Assembly: GCA_035559535.1 (NCBI GenBank)
Contig: DATMBG010000021.1
Span: forward strand, 124,001 to 188,000
Reading direction: 5' to 3'
Source: Candidatus Limnocylindrales bacterium
GTDB taxonomy: Bacteria > Moduliflexota > Moduliflexia > Moduliflexales > JAUQPW01
DNA length: 64,000 nt
Shown: positions 26,526 to 36,306 of the stretch, piece by piece
How the letters are laid out: every line of letters starts with the position of its first letter
How positions within the stretch are numbered: position 1 is the first letter of the stretch
Program-made: the position numbers and the translations under genes
Notes under the pieces: generated by a model
Databases searched by the model: none
Told to the model about the DNA's origin: nothing
The model's input: only the letters and a program-made list of their open reading frames with translations

Positions 26526-27771
26526 GGGAACGGGTAATGAAGGAGGTAGTACAGGAAATAAGACTTTGATAAAGTGTGAGTTGTCGCTCACAGGCAGGCT
26601 CAAGGGCGTAATGGGTTTCCGCAGCACGTCGACAACGTAGGGATAATCCACGATCTTCGAGAAGTGATCGAAGCTCCCGAGCAGCCTGTCGATATTCGAT
26701 ATCAGAGTGTTCTTTCACAATGACTCCAACCCGCTCCCGGCGGATGATGTCATCTGTATCACTCACGTTAGGGGTTGTAACAACCGGTAATCCTGAAGCC
26801 CAATACTCCCCTATCTTGGTAGGCGAGCATCCATGCTCGCTGATTCCCTGGGCCAGGAAAAATAGACCTGCCTGTTGGTACGAAAGTTCCTGGGGGATCG
26901 CCGTATGTGGAACACTGACCACAGACCAGCTACCGGCAGGTAACCCACTGGCCTGAAGAGTTGAGTCGATCAAATCGGGTTCTGCCCGGGTGAGGACGCG
27001 AAAATGTATCCGATTTATTTCCCGGGAAGCAAGGGCTACAAAGCGCCCGATCTTATCAAAAAGGTATCGTCCCCCCACACTACCGATATAAACAAAACGA
27101 AGCATATCTTGCCGGATCAGGGATTTGGATGGGTTCCATGGGAAATGGTCCAGATCTACACAACTGGGAACTACAATTACAGGAGTGCTTTTACGTTGCA
27201 CAGCCGGAAGCTGCTGGATTACCTTCCTGGCTCGATACGATAAGGCAATAATCCCATGGGAGTGGGTATATAATTGCTGTTCGAGAAATTTAGCAATCCG
27301 ATGAGGGAGGGAATTTGCCTTCCAGATGCCTCCATCGACCTGCTCATCGGGATAAAATCCTTCATTATGATAAACCAATTTTGCCTGCAAAAGTGGGACA
27401 AGGATAAATCCTATCAAGCCACCGATAAAGGTACGTGCATGGATGATATCCGGACGAACCCGTAACCGGGCCATAATGGCATAAGCACATCCCTGGAGAA
27501 TATCAAAAATTTTTGCCGGTACCTTCGGGCGTTTATGATACCGGAGGGGGATCCAATACACCCCGCGTTCTTCCAGAAAAGCACGGATCTTTGCCATTTC
27601 ACTATGATGGGCCAGATCCTCAGGCTTTTCAAAGGTAACCAGGGTTACGTTTACACCGGATTTCGCCAGTCTGGCCACAGAAGGTAAAACGAGAGACTGC
27701 CCTAACGGCTCGGCAGCTCCCCAATAAACCAGGTAAAGGATCTTGGGAACCCCCTTCAACGGATTGGGCAT
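26518..27771 (-). CDS. Glycosyltransferase family 4 (GT-B)
   Basis: A 417-residue GT-B enzyme. N-terminal: ILYLVYWGAAEPLGQSLVL. C-terminal: FVYIGSVGGRYLFDKIGRF and GCSPTKIGEYWASGLPVVT, where the donor-binding Glu of the motif is visible. It lies 7 bases after the GT2 gene in the same transcription direction. Substrates are unknown. Confidence 0.86.
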   Translation of the reverse strand: MPNPLKGVPKILYLVYWGAAEPLGQSLVLPSVARLAKSGVNVTLVTFEKPEDLAHHSEMAKIRAFLEERGVYWIPLRYHKRPKVPAKIFDILQGCAYAIMARLRVRPDIIHARTFIGGLIGFILVPLLQAKLVYHNEGFYPDEQVDGGIWKANSLPHRIAKFLEQQLYTHSHGIIALSYRARKVIQQLPAVQRKSTPVIVVPSCVDLDHFPWNPSKSLIRQDMLRFVYIGSVGGRYLFDKIGRFVALASREINRIHFRVLTRAEPDLIDSTLQASGLPAGSWSVVSVPHTAIPQELSYQQAGLFFLAQGISEHGCSPTKIGEYWASGLPVVTTPNVSDTDDIIRRERVGVIVKEHSDIEYRQAARELRSLLEDRGLSLRCRRAAETHYALEPACERQLTLYQSLISCTTSFITRSRV

Positions 27772-27778
27772 GGTTTTG

Positions 27779-28702
27779 TCAGACCGTTTTTATAATCCGA
27801 CGGCCGGAATAATCCCTTGATTTTTCCAATCGTCGGACCATCCCTCCCATTACCTTTAACAGGTTGGGAGGCCACCACAGGATACTATAGAACCCATATC
27901 GGCAGGCATTTAGCCACTGTCCTGCACAGGCATGATCGCCGGCCAGCATATAGTAAAGCCGTCCGTAACACTGACAATGAAAACGCCAGCCCAGTCGTTG
28001 AACATAAGGACTATGTAATGCTTTATGATATAAACGCTTCCAGGCCTGGGTCATGATCTTCACATTGGCATGGGTATTACTCCCATGGAGACGATACAGC
28101 ACCAGGACCTCATCGACATAATCAATGGGATAACGGCTGGCGATACGCCAGAGAAGATCCGTATCCTCACAGGGAGGTAAGTTAATATCAAAATCTCCTA
28201 CCGTCTCCAGTACCCTGCGGGGGATAAGAGAGGTACTACCCACCCCACCCCCTGAAAACTTTCCCAATAAAACTCTTTCCAGTACATGTCCCCGGAGATC
28301 CGCCCGAAGGTCCCTTAAAGGATTACCCTCGATATCAATCTCCCGTAACGAACAAGAAACTAAACCCAGATCTGGATTCTGCTTGAAAAGGGCTATCTGC
28401 TTCTCAAGTTTTTGGGGTAGCCAGATATCATCTGCATCGATAAAAGCCATCAATTCCCCGGTTGCATGGCGTAATCCCTTATTCCGTGCAGCAGCCTGGC
28501 GTGCATTCCTTTGATAAATATACCGTACCCGATTTCCATATCCTCCAACGATAGAGGCTGTAGGGTCCGTAGAACCATCATCCACCACAATAAGCTCAAG
28601 CCTGGAATAGGTCTGGGCCAGGACACTATCTATGGCAGTCTTAATAAAGCGTGCGGCATTGTAAGCCGGCAGGATAACACTTACTAAAGGATCGGTAACC
28701 AT
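27779..28702 (-). CDS. Glycosyltransferase family 2
   Basis: A 307-residue GT-A enzyme with the classical pattern SVILPAYNAARFIKTAIDSV, LIVVDDGSTDPTASIV, RNKGLRHATGELMAFIDADD (DxD-type metal site) and a late PCEDTDLLWRIASRY (catalytic-base region). It is an inverting-type enzyme typical of O-antigen assembly. About 70 C-terminal residues beyond the catalytic core are basic and might touch the membrane. Confidence 0.9.
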   Translation of the reverse strand: MVTDPLVSVILPAYNAARFIKTAIDSVLAQTYSRLELIVVDDGSTDPTASIVGGYGNRVRYIYQRNARQAAARNKGLRHATGELMAFIDADDIWLPQKLEKQIALFKQNPDLGLVSCSLREIDIEGNPLRDLRADLRGHVLERVLLGKFSGGGVGSTSLIPRRVLETVGDFDINLPPCEDTDLLWRIASRYPIDYVDEVLVLYRLHGSNTHANVKIMTQAWKRLYHKALHSPYVQRLGWRFHCQCYGRLYYMLAGDHACAGQWLNACRYGFYSILWWPPNLLKVMGGMVRRLEKSRDYSGRRIIKTV

Positions 28703-28738
28703 TCGCTACCTCTTCGTCTTCCATAGGGTTTCACAAGA

Positions 28739-29857
28739 TCAAAGCCGTTCATATAAGTCTAAATGCCGCTCTACCTTAAGTTGATTACTAAAAAGCCGAA
28801 TAGCGTCTAATCGGGCCTGCCTGGCCAGGTTTTTACGTAGTTCAGGATCCCCCTTTAATTTCAGGATGGCCTCTGCAATTTGATCGGAATTACCGTAATC
28901 CACCACCATACAATTTTTCATATGTTGGGCGGTTGTAAAAGCATACCCTGATCTTGTTAAGATTTGCGGACGTTCTGAAATCATTCCTTCGATAACATTT
29001 ATCCCGCTATTCTCAACATATTTATTAATAGGGACATGGACGTGAATATCCAATAACTGAAACAACGCGATGGGATCTTCTATAAAACCCTTGTAGAACA
29101 CATGGTAGGACAGATTATACTCTTTTACTTTTTCCATAATTTTTTCATATTCAGGGCCTTGAGAACCAAAAATAAGTAATTTGACCTCGGGATGTTCTTT
29201 AACAATTTTCCGGATAGCCTCCACAAGGTAAATATGCCCCTTCCAATACTCAAACCGGGCAATAACGCCTACGATAAAATCCTGATCTTGAATCCCGAGC
29301 TGTTTTTTCAATTTAAGTATTCGATCCTTCGAGATGTTATCATAATCCGTAACCTTGAGACCTTGATAGATCGTCGTTAACTTTTCAGGTTTAATTTTCC
29401 ATTTTGTTTCCAGATACTCCCGGGCTGTGTCTGAAACGGCGATAACCTTTTTAGCAGACCAGAAAGTCAATCGGTCTATGATTTCTTGCTTCTTACTCTT
29501 AAAATCGTGGGCCCAGCTTGCATTTTCACAGGTGGTCACCCGTTTCTGAATTCCGGTCAGTAAAGCCGCCAACTGGCCGATTAAATTTCCATAGGGTAAA
29601 CTGGTATGTACGAGATCAACCGAATGCTTTTTCAAAATCAGGATGACCTTAAAAAGGTTGATAAAGTGTGAAAGAAAATTTTTATGTTTCAGATAATAGA
29701 CCTCCACCCCCAGTTCTTTTAAATCCCTGGCTAAAATTGGCTCATATTCATTGAGGATAATATGAAAGTGTTGAATATTTCTTTTAACCAATTCTTCAGA
29801 GAACCAATACCACTGAAGGGACTTATTGATATGGGAAGTAATATAAGCGATTTTCAT
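28739..29857 (-). CDS. Glycosyltransferase family 4 (GT-B)
   Basis: A 372-residue GT-B enzyme. The N-terminal domain has IAYITSHINKSLQWYWFSEE and LVHTSLPYGNLIGQLAA; the C-terminal domain has VGVIARFEYWKGHIYLVEAI, VFYKGFIEDP and NSGINVIEGMISERPQILT, with the donor-site Glu. Its start overlaps the stop of the preceding GT2 gene by four bases. Codon use here and in the next gene is more AT-rich than in the genes on either side. Confidence 0.88.
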   Translation of the reverse strand: MKIAYITSHINKSLQWYWFSEELVKRNIQHFHIILNEYEPILARDLKELGVEVYYLKHKNFLSHFINLFKVILILKKHSVDLVHTSLPYGNLIGQLAALLTGIQKRVTTCENASWAHDFKSKKQEIIDRLTFWSAKKVIAVSDTAREYLETKWKIKPEKLTTIYQGLKVTDYDNISKDRILKLKKQLGIQDQDFIVGVIARFEYWKGHIYLVEAIRKIVKEHPEVKLLIFGSQGPEYEKIMEKVKEYNLSYHVFYKGFIEDPIALFQLLDIHVHVPINKYVENSGINVIEGMISERPQILTRSGYAFTTAQHMKNCMVVDYGNSDQIAEAILKLKGDPELRKNLARQARLDAIRLFSNQLKVERHLDLYERL

Positions 29858-30858
29858 CGTATTTTGGAACGCCGAACCGATTCGATAAAAAAGTCGGGAA
29901 AGAAAGTAAGCCGCTGGATTACTTTTTTTAACTCCTTATCTTCTTCCATATAACTTTTATAATTTTTCTTCAGATAGGCAGCTACTTTGCGAGCTCTTGG
30001 AAAATTTCCGGTTCTATAATCGGCTTTAAATACGTAACTTAGAAAATAGAACAACATGAGCCTTGGGTCGATAACCTTCTGATGGAAATCAAAATTAAAT
30101 TTCACAGGATCGGAGAAATATGTATCAAAAACCTTCAATTTTTGTAATTCGCCACGAATCCAATCTAGTTTAAGATTACCTACGATATTTATAAAAATCC
30201 GGATCCAATCTTCGATAAAGTACCTGTCTAAGGCCACACTTTTACTTCCTGCATGGAGTCTATACTTAGAGAAAACATCCTTAACTTTTTTAAATTTGGT
30301 TACCAGGGCCAGTCGGGCAAACAAATCATAATCCATTCCATAGTGATAGGTTTCATTCAATAAACCAACCTTATCCAGGTATTTCCTTCGGATATAAGCC
30401 GAGGGCTGTGAGAAAGACATTCCGCTGAGATATCTTTCAAGGGTCGGATTTTCATATCCAAAATCTTCCCGGATATCTCCTTTTTGATCAAACAAAATGG
30501 TCCCTCCATGAATGAGTCCTATCTGATCCGATTCCTTTTGAAAAAGATCGGCGACTCTAAAAAAAGTACCCTCTGTAACCAGGTCATCACTGTTTATCCA
30601 GGTCACAATATCTCCCGTCGCTCTTTTAAGTCCCTTATTAATTGCGTGGCTCTGTCCTCTGTCGGGTTCACTTATCCAGTACGTAATTTTATGTTCATAT
30701 TTTTTGAGGATAGAAAGGGTGTTGTCCTTACTTCCCCCGTCGATGATAAAATATTCTAAATGAGGGTAATCCTGACGAATAATGGAGAGAATGGTCTGTT
30801 CAATGTATGGACCCTGGTTAAAGGAGGGAGTGACAACAGATATTTTAGGATATGTCAT
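29854..30858 (-). CDS. Glycosyltransferase family 2
   Basis: A 334-residue GT-A enzyme: PKISVVTPSFNQGPYIEQT at the start, FIIDGGSKDNTLSIL, ISEPDRGQSHAINKGLKRA and IVTWINSDDLVTEG (metal-binding DD). This is the WcaA-like group common in capsule loci. The ATG at 30858 is chosen because it overlaps the TGA of the preceding gene as ATGA; the longer frame to 30933 only reads through that gene. The C-terminal 90 residues are lysine-rich. Confidence 0.9.
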   Translation of the reverse strand: MTYPKISVVTPSFNQGPYIEQTILSIIRQDYPHLEYFIIDGGSKDNTLSILKKYEHKITYWISEPDRGQSHAINKGLKRATGDIVTWINSDDLVTEGTFFRVADLFQKESDQIGLIHGGTILFDQKGDIREDFGYENPTLERYLSGMSFSQPSAYIRRKYLDKVGLLNETYHYGMDYDLFARLALVTKFKKVKDVFSKYRLHAGSKSVALDRYFIEDWIRIFINIVGNLKLDWIRGELQKLKVFDTYFSDPVKFNFDFHQKVIDPRLMLFYFLSYVFKADYRTGNFPRARKVAAYLKKNYKSYMEEDKELKKVIQRLTFFPDFFIESVRRSKIR

Positions 30859-32069
30859 TTCCAGCAATATCGAATAGGTTCGAACTCGTCCAGGATCGAG
30901 AAAACCCCTTTGACATAATCTTCTCCCGTCCATTTAAGTGCCTGTTCTAATCCCCGTTGAATCAGTGTATGGCGTAGGGTATGATCTTCGTAAAGAGATT
31001 TGATGGCAAGGGCCATTTGTTCCGGGTCTTTAGGATCCACCAGCAAAGCCGCATTATCGAGACGTTCCTGAGCACCTGGGACATGGGAGGCAACTACCGG
31101 GCAACCTAAGGCGAAGGCTTCTAAGGGAGGCAGATTTTCTGGACCAAAGAAAGTCAGATAGGTCAGCGCAAAGGCCTTTCGATAAAGCGAGATTAAATCT
31201 TCTTGAGGTACAAATCCTAAAAAGTGAACCTGGGTGGACAGGCCCAACCCGGCGACCTGTTGCCTGATATAGGATTGGTTCCCTTTGTCGGAACCCACAA
31301 ACACCACAGGAAAAACGAGTTGATATTTCTCCCGTAACAATCGAACTGCTTGTAGCAGTCCGGCGTGATTTTTATGGGGCCAGAACTGAGCGGGGTAAAA
31401 GAGATAATTTTCAGGAATATGATATTTAGCAAGGACTTGTTTTCCGTCCTCCGATGAAGCCTTTAATGCATTTAATGCAAAGGAAGGAGTTGGATGGGGA
31501 AGTATTTTAATACGTTCTTTCGGGACCTGATAAAAATACTCAATTTCAGCTTTACCGGCCTCTGTGCCGGTAATAACTGCAGCAGCCCGACGTAATACGG
31601 TCCCATAAAAGCCCTCCCGCCACTTCCATTGCCCTTTTGTACTTACTTCCGGAAAATAGGGCTGAAGTCGATGTTGTAAATCCCAAACCACGGTAATGTA
31701 CGGAATTTCCATGGTGAAGCAATCGGGAGTCAGATACCAGATAAACTCAATTCCGTTTTTAAGAAGAAGTTTTTCGACCCGACTTTCTATGGTGAAGAGA
31801 CTTCTCGGATGTCGTAGTTTTTTAAAAACGCCCGTTGCCGTTCGAGAGAGTTTAGATATTACACGCTTTCCTAAACCCTGATAGAGGGAGACAAATTGAA
31901 TATTTCCGGTTGAAATTTTAGGAGATTGCCCTTTCGTCCAGGTAAGCACCACAAAAGTGTGGTTACTTTCCTGACCAAACTTAATCAGAGACTGATATAC
32001 TTCCCTTTCAAAGGTATATCCTCCTCCTTCTTCAGGTATATTCATTCCCAGGAACAGGCCAACTCTCAT
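30855..32069 (-). CDS. Glycosyltransferase family 4 (mannosyltransferase-like, GT-B)
   Basis: A 404-residue GT-B enzyme. Seen are LGMNIPEEGGGYTFEREVYQ, YLTPDCFTMEIPYITVVWDL, a strongly conserved donor half ENYLFYPAQFWPHKNHAGLL, VHFLGFVPQEDLISLYRKAF, and FFGPENLPPLEAFALGCPVV with the EX7E pair. Such proteins often add mannose or rhamnose, but the donor here is not determinable. Both ends overlap neighbouring genes by four bases, so it belongs to a tightly coupled block from the cupin gene to the GT4 at 28.7 kb. Confidence 0.9.
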   Translation of the reverse strand: MRVGLFLGMNIPEEGGGYTFEREVYQSLIKFGQESNHTFVVLTWTKGQSPKISTGNIQFVSLYQGLGKRVISKLSRTATGVFKKLRHPRSLFTIESRVEKLLLKNGIEFIWYLTPDCFTMEIPYITVVWDLQHRLQPYFPEVSTKGQWKWREGFYGTVLRRAAAVITGTEAGKAEIEYFYQVPKERIKILPHPTPSFALNALKASSEDGKQVLAKYHIPENYLFYPAQFWPHKNHAGLLQAVRLLREKYQLVFPVVFVGSDKGNQSYIRQQVAGLGLSTQVHFLGFVPQEDLISLYRKAFALTYLTFFGPENLPPLEAFALGCPVVASHVPGAQERLDNAALLVDPKDPEQMALAIKSLYEDHTLRHTLIQRGLEQALKWTGEDYVKGVFSILDEFEPIRYCWK

Positions 32070-32872
32070 GATACCTCGAACTCCTTTATTTCATTAAGAC
32101 TGTTTGGGGTTTTTCGAGCTACAGCTACAACATGCCAGGTCTGTTCTGTAATCTGTTCATCGGGAGTAAACCCGGCAAACCATTTAAGGGGTGTGAAACC
32201 ACTGGAGGATAACCAATAGGCCATTTCTTGAACCAGGAAGTAACGGTTTATTTGAGTTTCCTTAAAACTGGAATAGGTTCCGTTATCCCGTAACTCATAA
32301 ACGGTATAAGTTACCTGACTTAATTGTTGAGGATACTTTAAGTTGGTTTCAGAGATACGGAGCAACTCCCCACCGGGAATGGACCAGCGTCTGATCCGTA
32401 CAGGATCATAACTTCGAAGCATAGCGGCAGCATGCCAGAATTCAAACACAAATAAACCATTCGGACGTAAATGGTTATAGACCCCTTCTAAGACCTGCTT
32501 CAACGCTTCATTAGTTGCAACATATCCCATAGAATCAAACAAACAGATCACCGCATCAAAGGGGTCATCGGGTAGATTAAGAGCACGCATATCCTGCCAG
32601 CGAAAGTCTACCTGGGAAGAAACCTGGGTTATTTTACGTCGGGCACAGGCTAACATATCTACAGAATAATCCACCGCTACAATTTTATAACCCAACTTTT
32701 CAAGGGCGAGGGCATGTCTTCCGGTTCCACAGGCCAGTTCCAGTAACCTTCGGGTTTTACCTATACTGTATTTTTGTAAGCATTGATCGACAAAAGCAGC
32801 TTCAGCCTCGTAAGGTTTATTGGCATAGAAAATGTCGTATAACTCGGCATGTCGACCTATATAGGAACTCAT
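32066..32872 (-). CDS. Class I SAM-dependent methyltransferase
   Basis: A 268-residue methyltransferase with motif I LLELACGTGRHALALEK, motif II acidic residue in IVAVDYSVDMLACAR, and motif IV region FDAVICLFDSMGYV. The C-terminal part holds beta strands ending in ETQINRYFLVQEM, like small-molecule methyltransferases with a substrate-binding insert. Lying between an aminotransferase and glycosyltransferases, it likely methylates an amino sugar nucleotide or glycan. It overlaps both neighbours by four bases. Confidence 0.87.
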   Translation of the reverse strand: MSSYIGRHAELYDIFYANKPYEAEAAFVDQCLQKYSIGKTRRLLELACGTGRHALALEKLGYKIVAVDYSVDMLACARRKITQVSSQVDFRWQDMRALNLPDDPFDAVICLFDSMGYVATNEALKQVLEGVYNHLRPNGLFVFEFWHAAAMLRSYDPVRIRRWSIPGGELLRISETNLKYPQQLSQVTYTVYELRDNGTYSSFKETQINRYFLVQEMAYWLSSSGFTPLKWFAGFTPDEQITEQTWHVVAVARKTPNSLNEIKEFEVS

Positions 32873-33996
32873 AAGGTAGTTTTTTTTGCGTGCTGGGCGG
32901 CACGCCGAATACTTTCTGCAATGCTTTGAATCGTCGCTTCAGATAGCGTATAACTGGAAGGTAAATAAAGTCCTCTTTCCCACAACTTATCTGCCACCGG
33001 GCAGGAGATTTCACGGAATCCCGGCTGGGATTGCAGGCAGGGTTGCTGGTTCATGGGACAGAAAAAGGTACGGGTATCAATCCCCTCCCGACTTAACCAT
33101 TTCATGAGTTGATCTCGACTGATACCAAACTCAGGCTGAACAACCATCGCATACATCCAATAAACATTTCGTGCCCAGGGAGCTTCAGAGGGAAGTTGTA
33201 GGCCTGGAATATCAGACAGATAACGGTGATAGGTATGGGCCACCCGTCGCTTCTCAGTAATAATCTGTTCGATTTTGTGAAGCTGGACGACGCCCATGGC
33301 GGCCTGATAACCGGTCATCCTGAAGTTATACCCGGCCAGTTCGTGTCGGAAGCGCGGCTTTGTAAAGGCTAAATTCCGTAATAACCGCAGACGTTCGGCC
33401 AAGACTTTATCGTTGGTTATGACCATCCCCCCCTCGCCGGTGGTAATCACTTTATTGGCATAGAAGCTGAAGCATCCCATATCCCCAAAACTACCCGTCT
33501 TTTTTCCACGGCAGGTAGCCCCATGGGATTCCGCACAGTCCTCAATCACCTGGAGGTTATGGCGTCTGGCAATTTCACATAAGCGATCCATATCTACCGG
33601 ATGACCATATAAATGGACCGGAATAATGGCCCGGGTACGTGAAGTGATGAGAGATTCAATCAAATCCAGATTGAGGTTCCATGTGATTTCTTCAGAATCT
33701 ACCGGAACAGGAACGGCCCCATGGTGAAATACAGCCAGGGCGGTAGCAATATTGGTACTGGCACTAACCAGTACTTCTTCTCCAGGACCAATACCCGCAG
33801 CAGCAACGGCTAAATGCAAGGCTGCCGCCCCGCTGCTGACGGCAACTCCATATTTACAACCGCAATACCCGGCAAATTCCTGTTCAAATCGGACAATGGA
33901 TTCGCCAAAGGATCCGGAAATTTCACCCCGTCTCAAGGCCATAACGACCGCATTAATTTCTTCTTCACCGATTACAGGTTCAAAAACCGATATCAT
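32869..33996 (-). CDS. DegT/DnrJ/EryC1 PLP-dependent sugar aminotransferase
   Basis: A 375-residue nucleotide-sugar aminotransferase. Seen are GVAVSSGAAALHLAVAAAGI, VIEDCAESHGATCRG (Asp of the PLP ring contact) and CFSFYANKVITTGEGGMVI, with the Schiff-base Lys in ANKV. The ANKVITTGEGG form is that of perosamine-synthase-like enzymes that aminate C4, although regiochemistry is not provable here. The start overlaps the cupin gene by four bases. With the following methyltransferase it could produce an N-methylated amino sugar; that is inference. Confidence 0.9.
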   Translation of the reverse strand: MISVFEPVIGEEEINAVVMALRRGEISGSFGESIVRFEQEFAGYCGCKYGVAVSSGAAALHLAVAAAGIGPGEEVLVSASTNIATALAVFHHGAVPVPVDSEEITWNLNLDLIESLITSRTRAIIPVHLYGHPVDMDRLCEIARRHNLQVIEDCAESHGATCRGKKTGSFGDMGCFSFYANKVITTGEGGMVITNDKVLAERLRLLRNLAFTKPRFRHELAGYNFRMTGYQAAMGVVQLHKIEQIITEKRRVAHTYHRYLSDIPGLQLPSEAPWARNVYWMYAMVVQPEFGISRDQLMKWLSREGIDTRTFFCPMNQQPCLQSQPGFREISCPVADKLWERGLYLPSSYTLSEATIQSIAESIRRAAQHAKKTTL

Positions 33997-34406
33997 TTCT
34001 TCACCTTTACAAAAACCTTATCATGTTCGGTCCCTAAAAAGGGTCCCTGTTTAACGCTGATACATTGCATATCCTCAATCACACGGATTGCATGGACTCC
34101 ATGAACCAAAACGATGGCATCACCGGGATGCAGGATGATTTCACGCAGAAGATCTCCGTCATCACTATATAACTGAACCGCAACAACCCCCCGTTGAACA
34201 ACAAACATCTGCTGCAAATCATGAATTTGCCGGGAGATAGGCTTATGATAATGGGGTGGTTCTATAAACCCGGCCTCGTGAGCAAGTAATCCAAACTGAA
34301 AGGACGACTCAGGGGGAGAAAAGAAGGTGGTTTTCTCCACCCGGGTATCGGCCCAAATAATTTCGGCATATTTTACCCCGTTATATTCAATGGATTCAAT
34401 ACTCAT
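33993..34406 (-). CDS. Small cupin-domain protein
   Basis: A 137-residue single-domain cupin. It has PPHYHKPISRQIHDLQQMFV with two or three metal-type His and RGVVAVQLYSDDGDLLREI, followed by HPGDAIVLVHGVHAIRVIED, the second cupin motif. Related proteins in polysaccharide loci are sugar isomerases or acyltransferase partners of the WxcM/FdtA type, but the exact function is not clear. The ATG at 34406 is preceded by AAAGGATAAAG; the longer frame to 34589 is not conserved-looking. A gap of about 100 bases separates it from the preceding methyltransferase. Confidence 0.75.
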   Translation of the reverse strand: MSIESIEYNGVKYAEIIWADTRVEKTTFFSPPESSFQFGLLAHEAGFIEPPHYHKPISRQIHDLQQMFVVQRGVVAVQLYSDDGDLLREIILHPGDAIVLVHGVHAIRVIEDMQCISVKQGPFLGTEHDKVFVKVKK

Positions 34407-34509
34407 ATCTTTATCCTTTCTCTGCCGATTTAAAAATTTGTACTTTCTGCCGTCGAAAATTCTTGCCAATGACCTTCTTTCAAACGTCTGGGGGTCATTG
34501 GTACAACTT

Positions 34510-35331
34510 CTATCGTTTTCGTCTTGCCAACAGACCGACACTGAAGATGGGTCCACTCTCGATGGAGAACACATCACCTGGTTCATCAAACGTCATGACA
34601 ACGTCATAGTCCTTACTTATTGCATCGTAAAACGTGGATTCTCGCAGGAAGACAACTGGATATCGTACTTTTCGATCTTGTACACCGCTGGGCATGGCAC
34701 CAGGTCCATTACAACTGAGCCAGGATTCTTGAATGGTGATGATATCCTGGGAACCTTTTGTCAGATTGAGTCTATTGAATAGAATATGAGTCGCATGGAT
34801 TGAGACAAGAGTTCTTAAGTATTCACAGGGATTATTGACGTATTGAAGGGTTCCCGATGTATGCAACAAATCTATCTGCCTGAGAGAGTCAGCAGCTTCC
34901 CTCAAGTTAGATGAGAAAGTCAATTCATCGTTGGTAAAGATTTCTGCGGCTTTTTGGATCATTTTAGGTGTTTCAACGACAATCCACCTCAATTTGTAAG
35001 AAGGAGGAAGTACAGCACGTGCTAGATAGTAGTGGGCTCCACACGCCCCACCGAAATCGATGACTCGGATCTCCAGCGCTTCAAGGGATGCGAGGAGGGA
35101 GCAGAGGCTGTATGCACTGGTTGGACTGAGACGAATAGGTTTTCCCTCAGACAAGAGGCTGTCCCGGTATTTCTGGGTTTTTTGTAGAACTACCTCAATG
35201 ATATCTTCGTTTTCGTAGCCGTGCTCAGTACAGTCAGCTAACGCTGTCTCATAGGTAGTATATTGCTTCTGGCCTGCCTTTTGAGTAAAAGGGTTTAAAA
35301 TCCTTTTTAAGGTAGATTTCAACTTCCCCAT
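34510..35331 (-). CDS. Putative methyltransferase, TIGR04325/LIC12133-like
   Basis: A 273-residue protein with a degenerate Rossmann methyltransferase core: IRVIDFGGACGAHYYLAR (motif I), LRWIVVETPKMIQKA (motif II acidic residue), and DLLHTSGTLQYVNNP. This layout matches the LIC12133 family found in O-antigen clusters, whose substrate is unknown. I prefer the ATG at 35331, behind GAGG, over the TTG at 35337 that overlaps the upstream stop. Ends in VGLLARRKR. Confidence 0.75.
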   Translation of the reverse strand: MGKLKSTLKRILNPFTQKAGQKQYTTYETALADCTEHGYENEDIIEVVLQKTQKYRDSLLSEGKPIRLSPTSAYSLCSLLASLEALEIRVIDFGGACGAHYYLARAVLPPSYKLRWIVVETPKMIQKAAEIFTNDELTFSSNLREAADSLRQIDLLHTSGTLQYVNNPCEYLRTLVSIHATHILFNRLNLTKGSQDIITIQESWLSCNGPGAMPSGVQDRKVRYPVVFLRESTFYDAISKDYDVVMTFDEPGDVFSIESGPIFSVGLLARRKR

Positions 35332-35333
35332 GA

Positions 35334-36269
35334 TCAAACCTCAAGATCCCCCAGTCTAACCAGTTTATTTTTCTCTAGGTCGTAAACAAGCATATCCTTA
35401 ATGACTTCAAGACGTTCCTCTCCGGACAGGTAAGAAAGCTGCCCTTGCCTATCTCGGGAGTCTCTGAATTTAGATTTTACATACCCGGATTCAATCCGGA
35501 GGGGCTTAAGCCGGCCGAGTTTATCCTTTCGCACAAAATAAGCATTATTTCCCTGGCTATTCGAGCCAACAAAGGCATAACCCTTCTTTTCAGCCAGCAA
35601 ACCCAAAGCTTTTAATGAACATCCCCAGAACAGGTTAGAGAAATGGGCTTTGGTTCGATTAAAATTCGGATCGTAGGGAACTGTAATGGCGTATCGATCA
35701 CCAAAAACACTGTTGTATTCAATAATTACAAGGATGGGATCCACAACGTGAATACTCTCCCAAATCCAATAATCATTTCCATCGATATCGATACTTAAAA
35801 TTCCTATCTCGCCGGAGAAATTATTTTCCAACAAGATCCTGTTAATATTGTCCCTATCGACAAAAGCCTGCACGGCGGTCAGGTCATACTTCCAGTAGAG
35901 ACTGTCCTTCTGGATATAATCGATATTCGCTTTATTTCCATCGATCACAAGGCCTTTCCAGTTATTATTTACCAATAAAAACCTTGTATTGGATTCTGTA
36001 TAATTTTCGACTCCAAACTCAACAAAGGTCCGGTGGGTTATTTCAATCTGATTTATCAAATACTGAATAATCCCATCGTCTCCAAACTGGGAGAAGACTT
36101 TAAATTCTGTATCCCGGAGGTTTTCATATAGGCCGTGGGCCTTGATCTGATTGATCAGAAGTTTTGCCGTGAGAATTTTGACCTCCTCAATCTGGTTCTG
36201 TACAGCCGTAATCTGGGATATACCGGATATTTCTTTGATGAACCGTTTTATCAAACTAAGAATTTTCAT
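35334..36269 (-). CDS. FkbM-like putative methyltransferase of unknown substrate
   Basis: A 311-residue protein. After a 70-residue helical N-terminus comes FSQFGDDGIIQYLINQ, then TFVEFGVENYTESNTRFLL (glycine-poor but motif-I-like), LVIDGNKANIDYIQKD and GILSIDIDGNDYWIWESI (motif IV-like). This pattern is seen in hypothetical FkbM-type proteins in surface-glycan loci. No catalytic residue can be assigned with confidence. It lies between a sulfotransferase and the LIC12133-like gene in a compact block. Confidence 0.55.
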   Translation of the reverse strand: MKILSLIKRFIKEISGISQITAVQNQIEEVKILTAKLLINQIKAHGLYENLRDTEFKVFSQFGDDGIIQYLINQIEITHRTFVEFGVENYTESNTRFLLVNNNWKGLVIDGNKANIDYIQKDSLYWKYDLTAVQAFVDRDNINRILLENNFSGEIGILSIDIDGNDYWIWESIHVVDPILVIIEYNSVFGDRYAITVPYDPNFNRTKAHFSNLFWGCSLKALGLLAEKKGYAFVGSNSQGNNAYFVRKDKLGRLKPLRIESGYVKSKFRDSRDRQGQLSYLSGEERLEVIKDMLVYDLEKNKLVRLGDLEV

Positions 36270-36306
36270 CAAAGGAGTAGAGAAAATTCCCGAAATGATT
36301 TTTTGT

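Noticed and set aside
30859-30933. Longer start for the GT2 gene at 29.9 kb
   Set aside because: It reads through the 3' end of the upstream GT4 gene; the ATGA overlap at 30855-30858 gives the natural start.
34407-34589. Longer start for the cupin gene
   Set aside because: The extra 61 residues do not resemble the family, whereas the ATG at 34406 has a ribosome binding site and gives a normal single-domain cupin.
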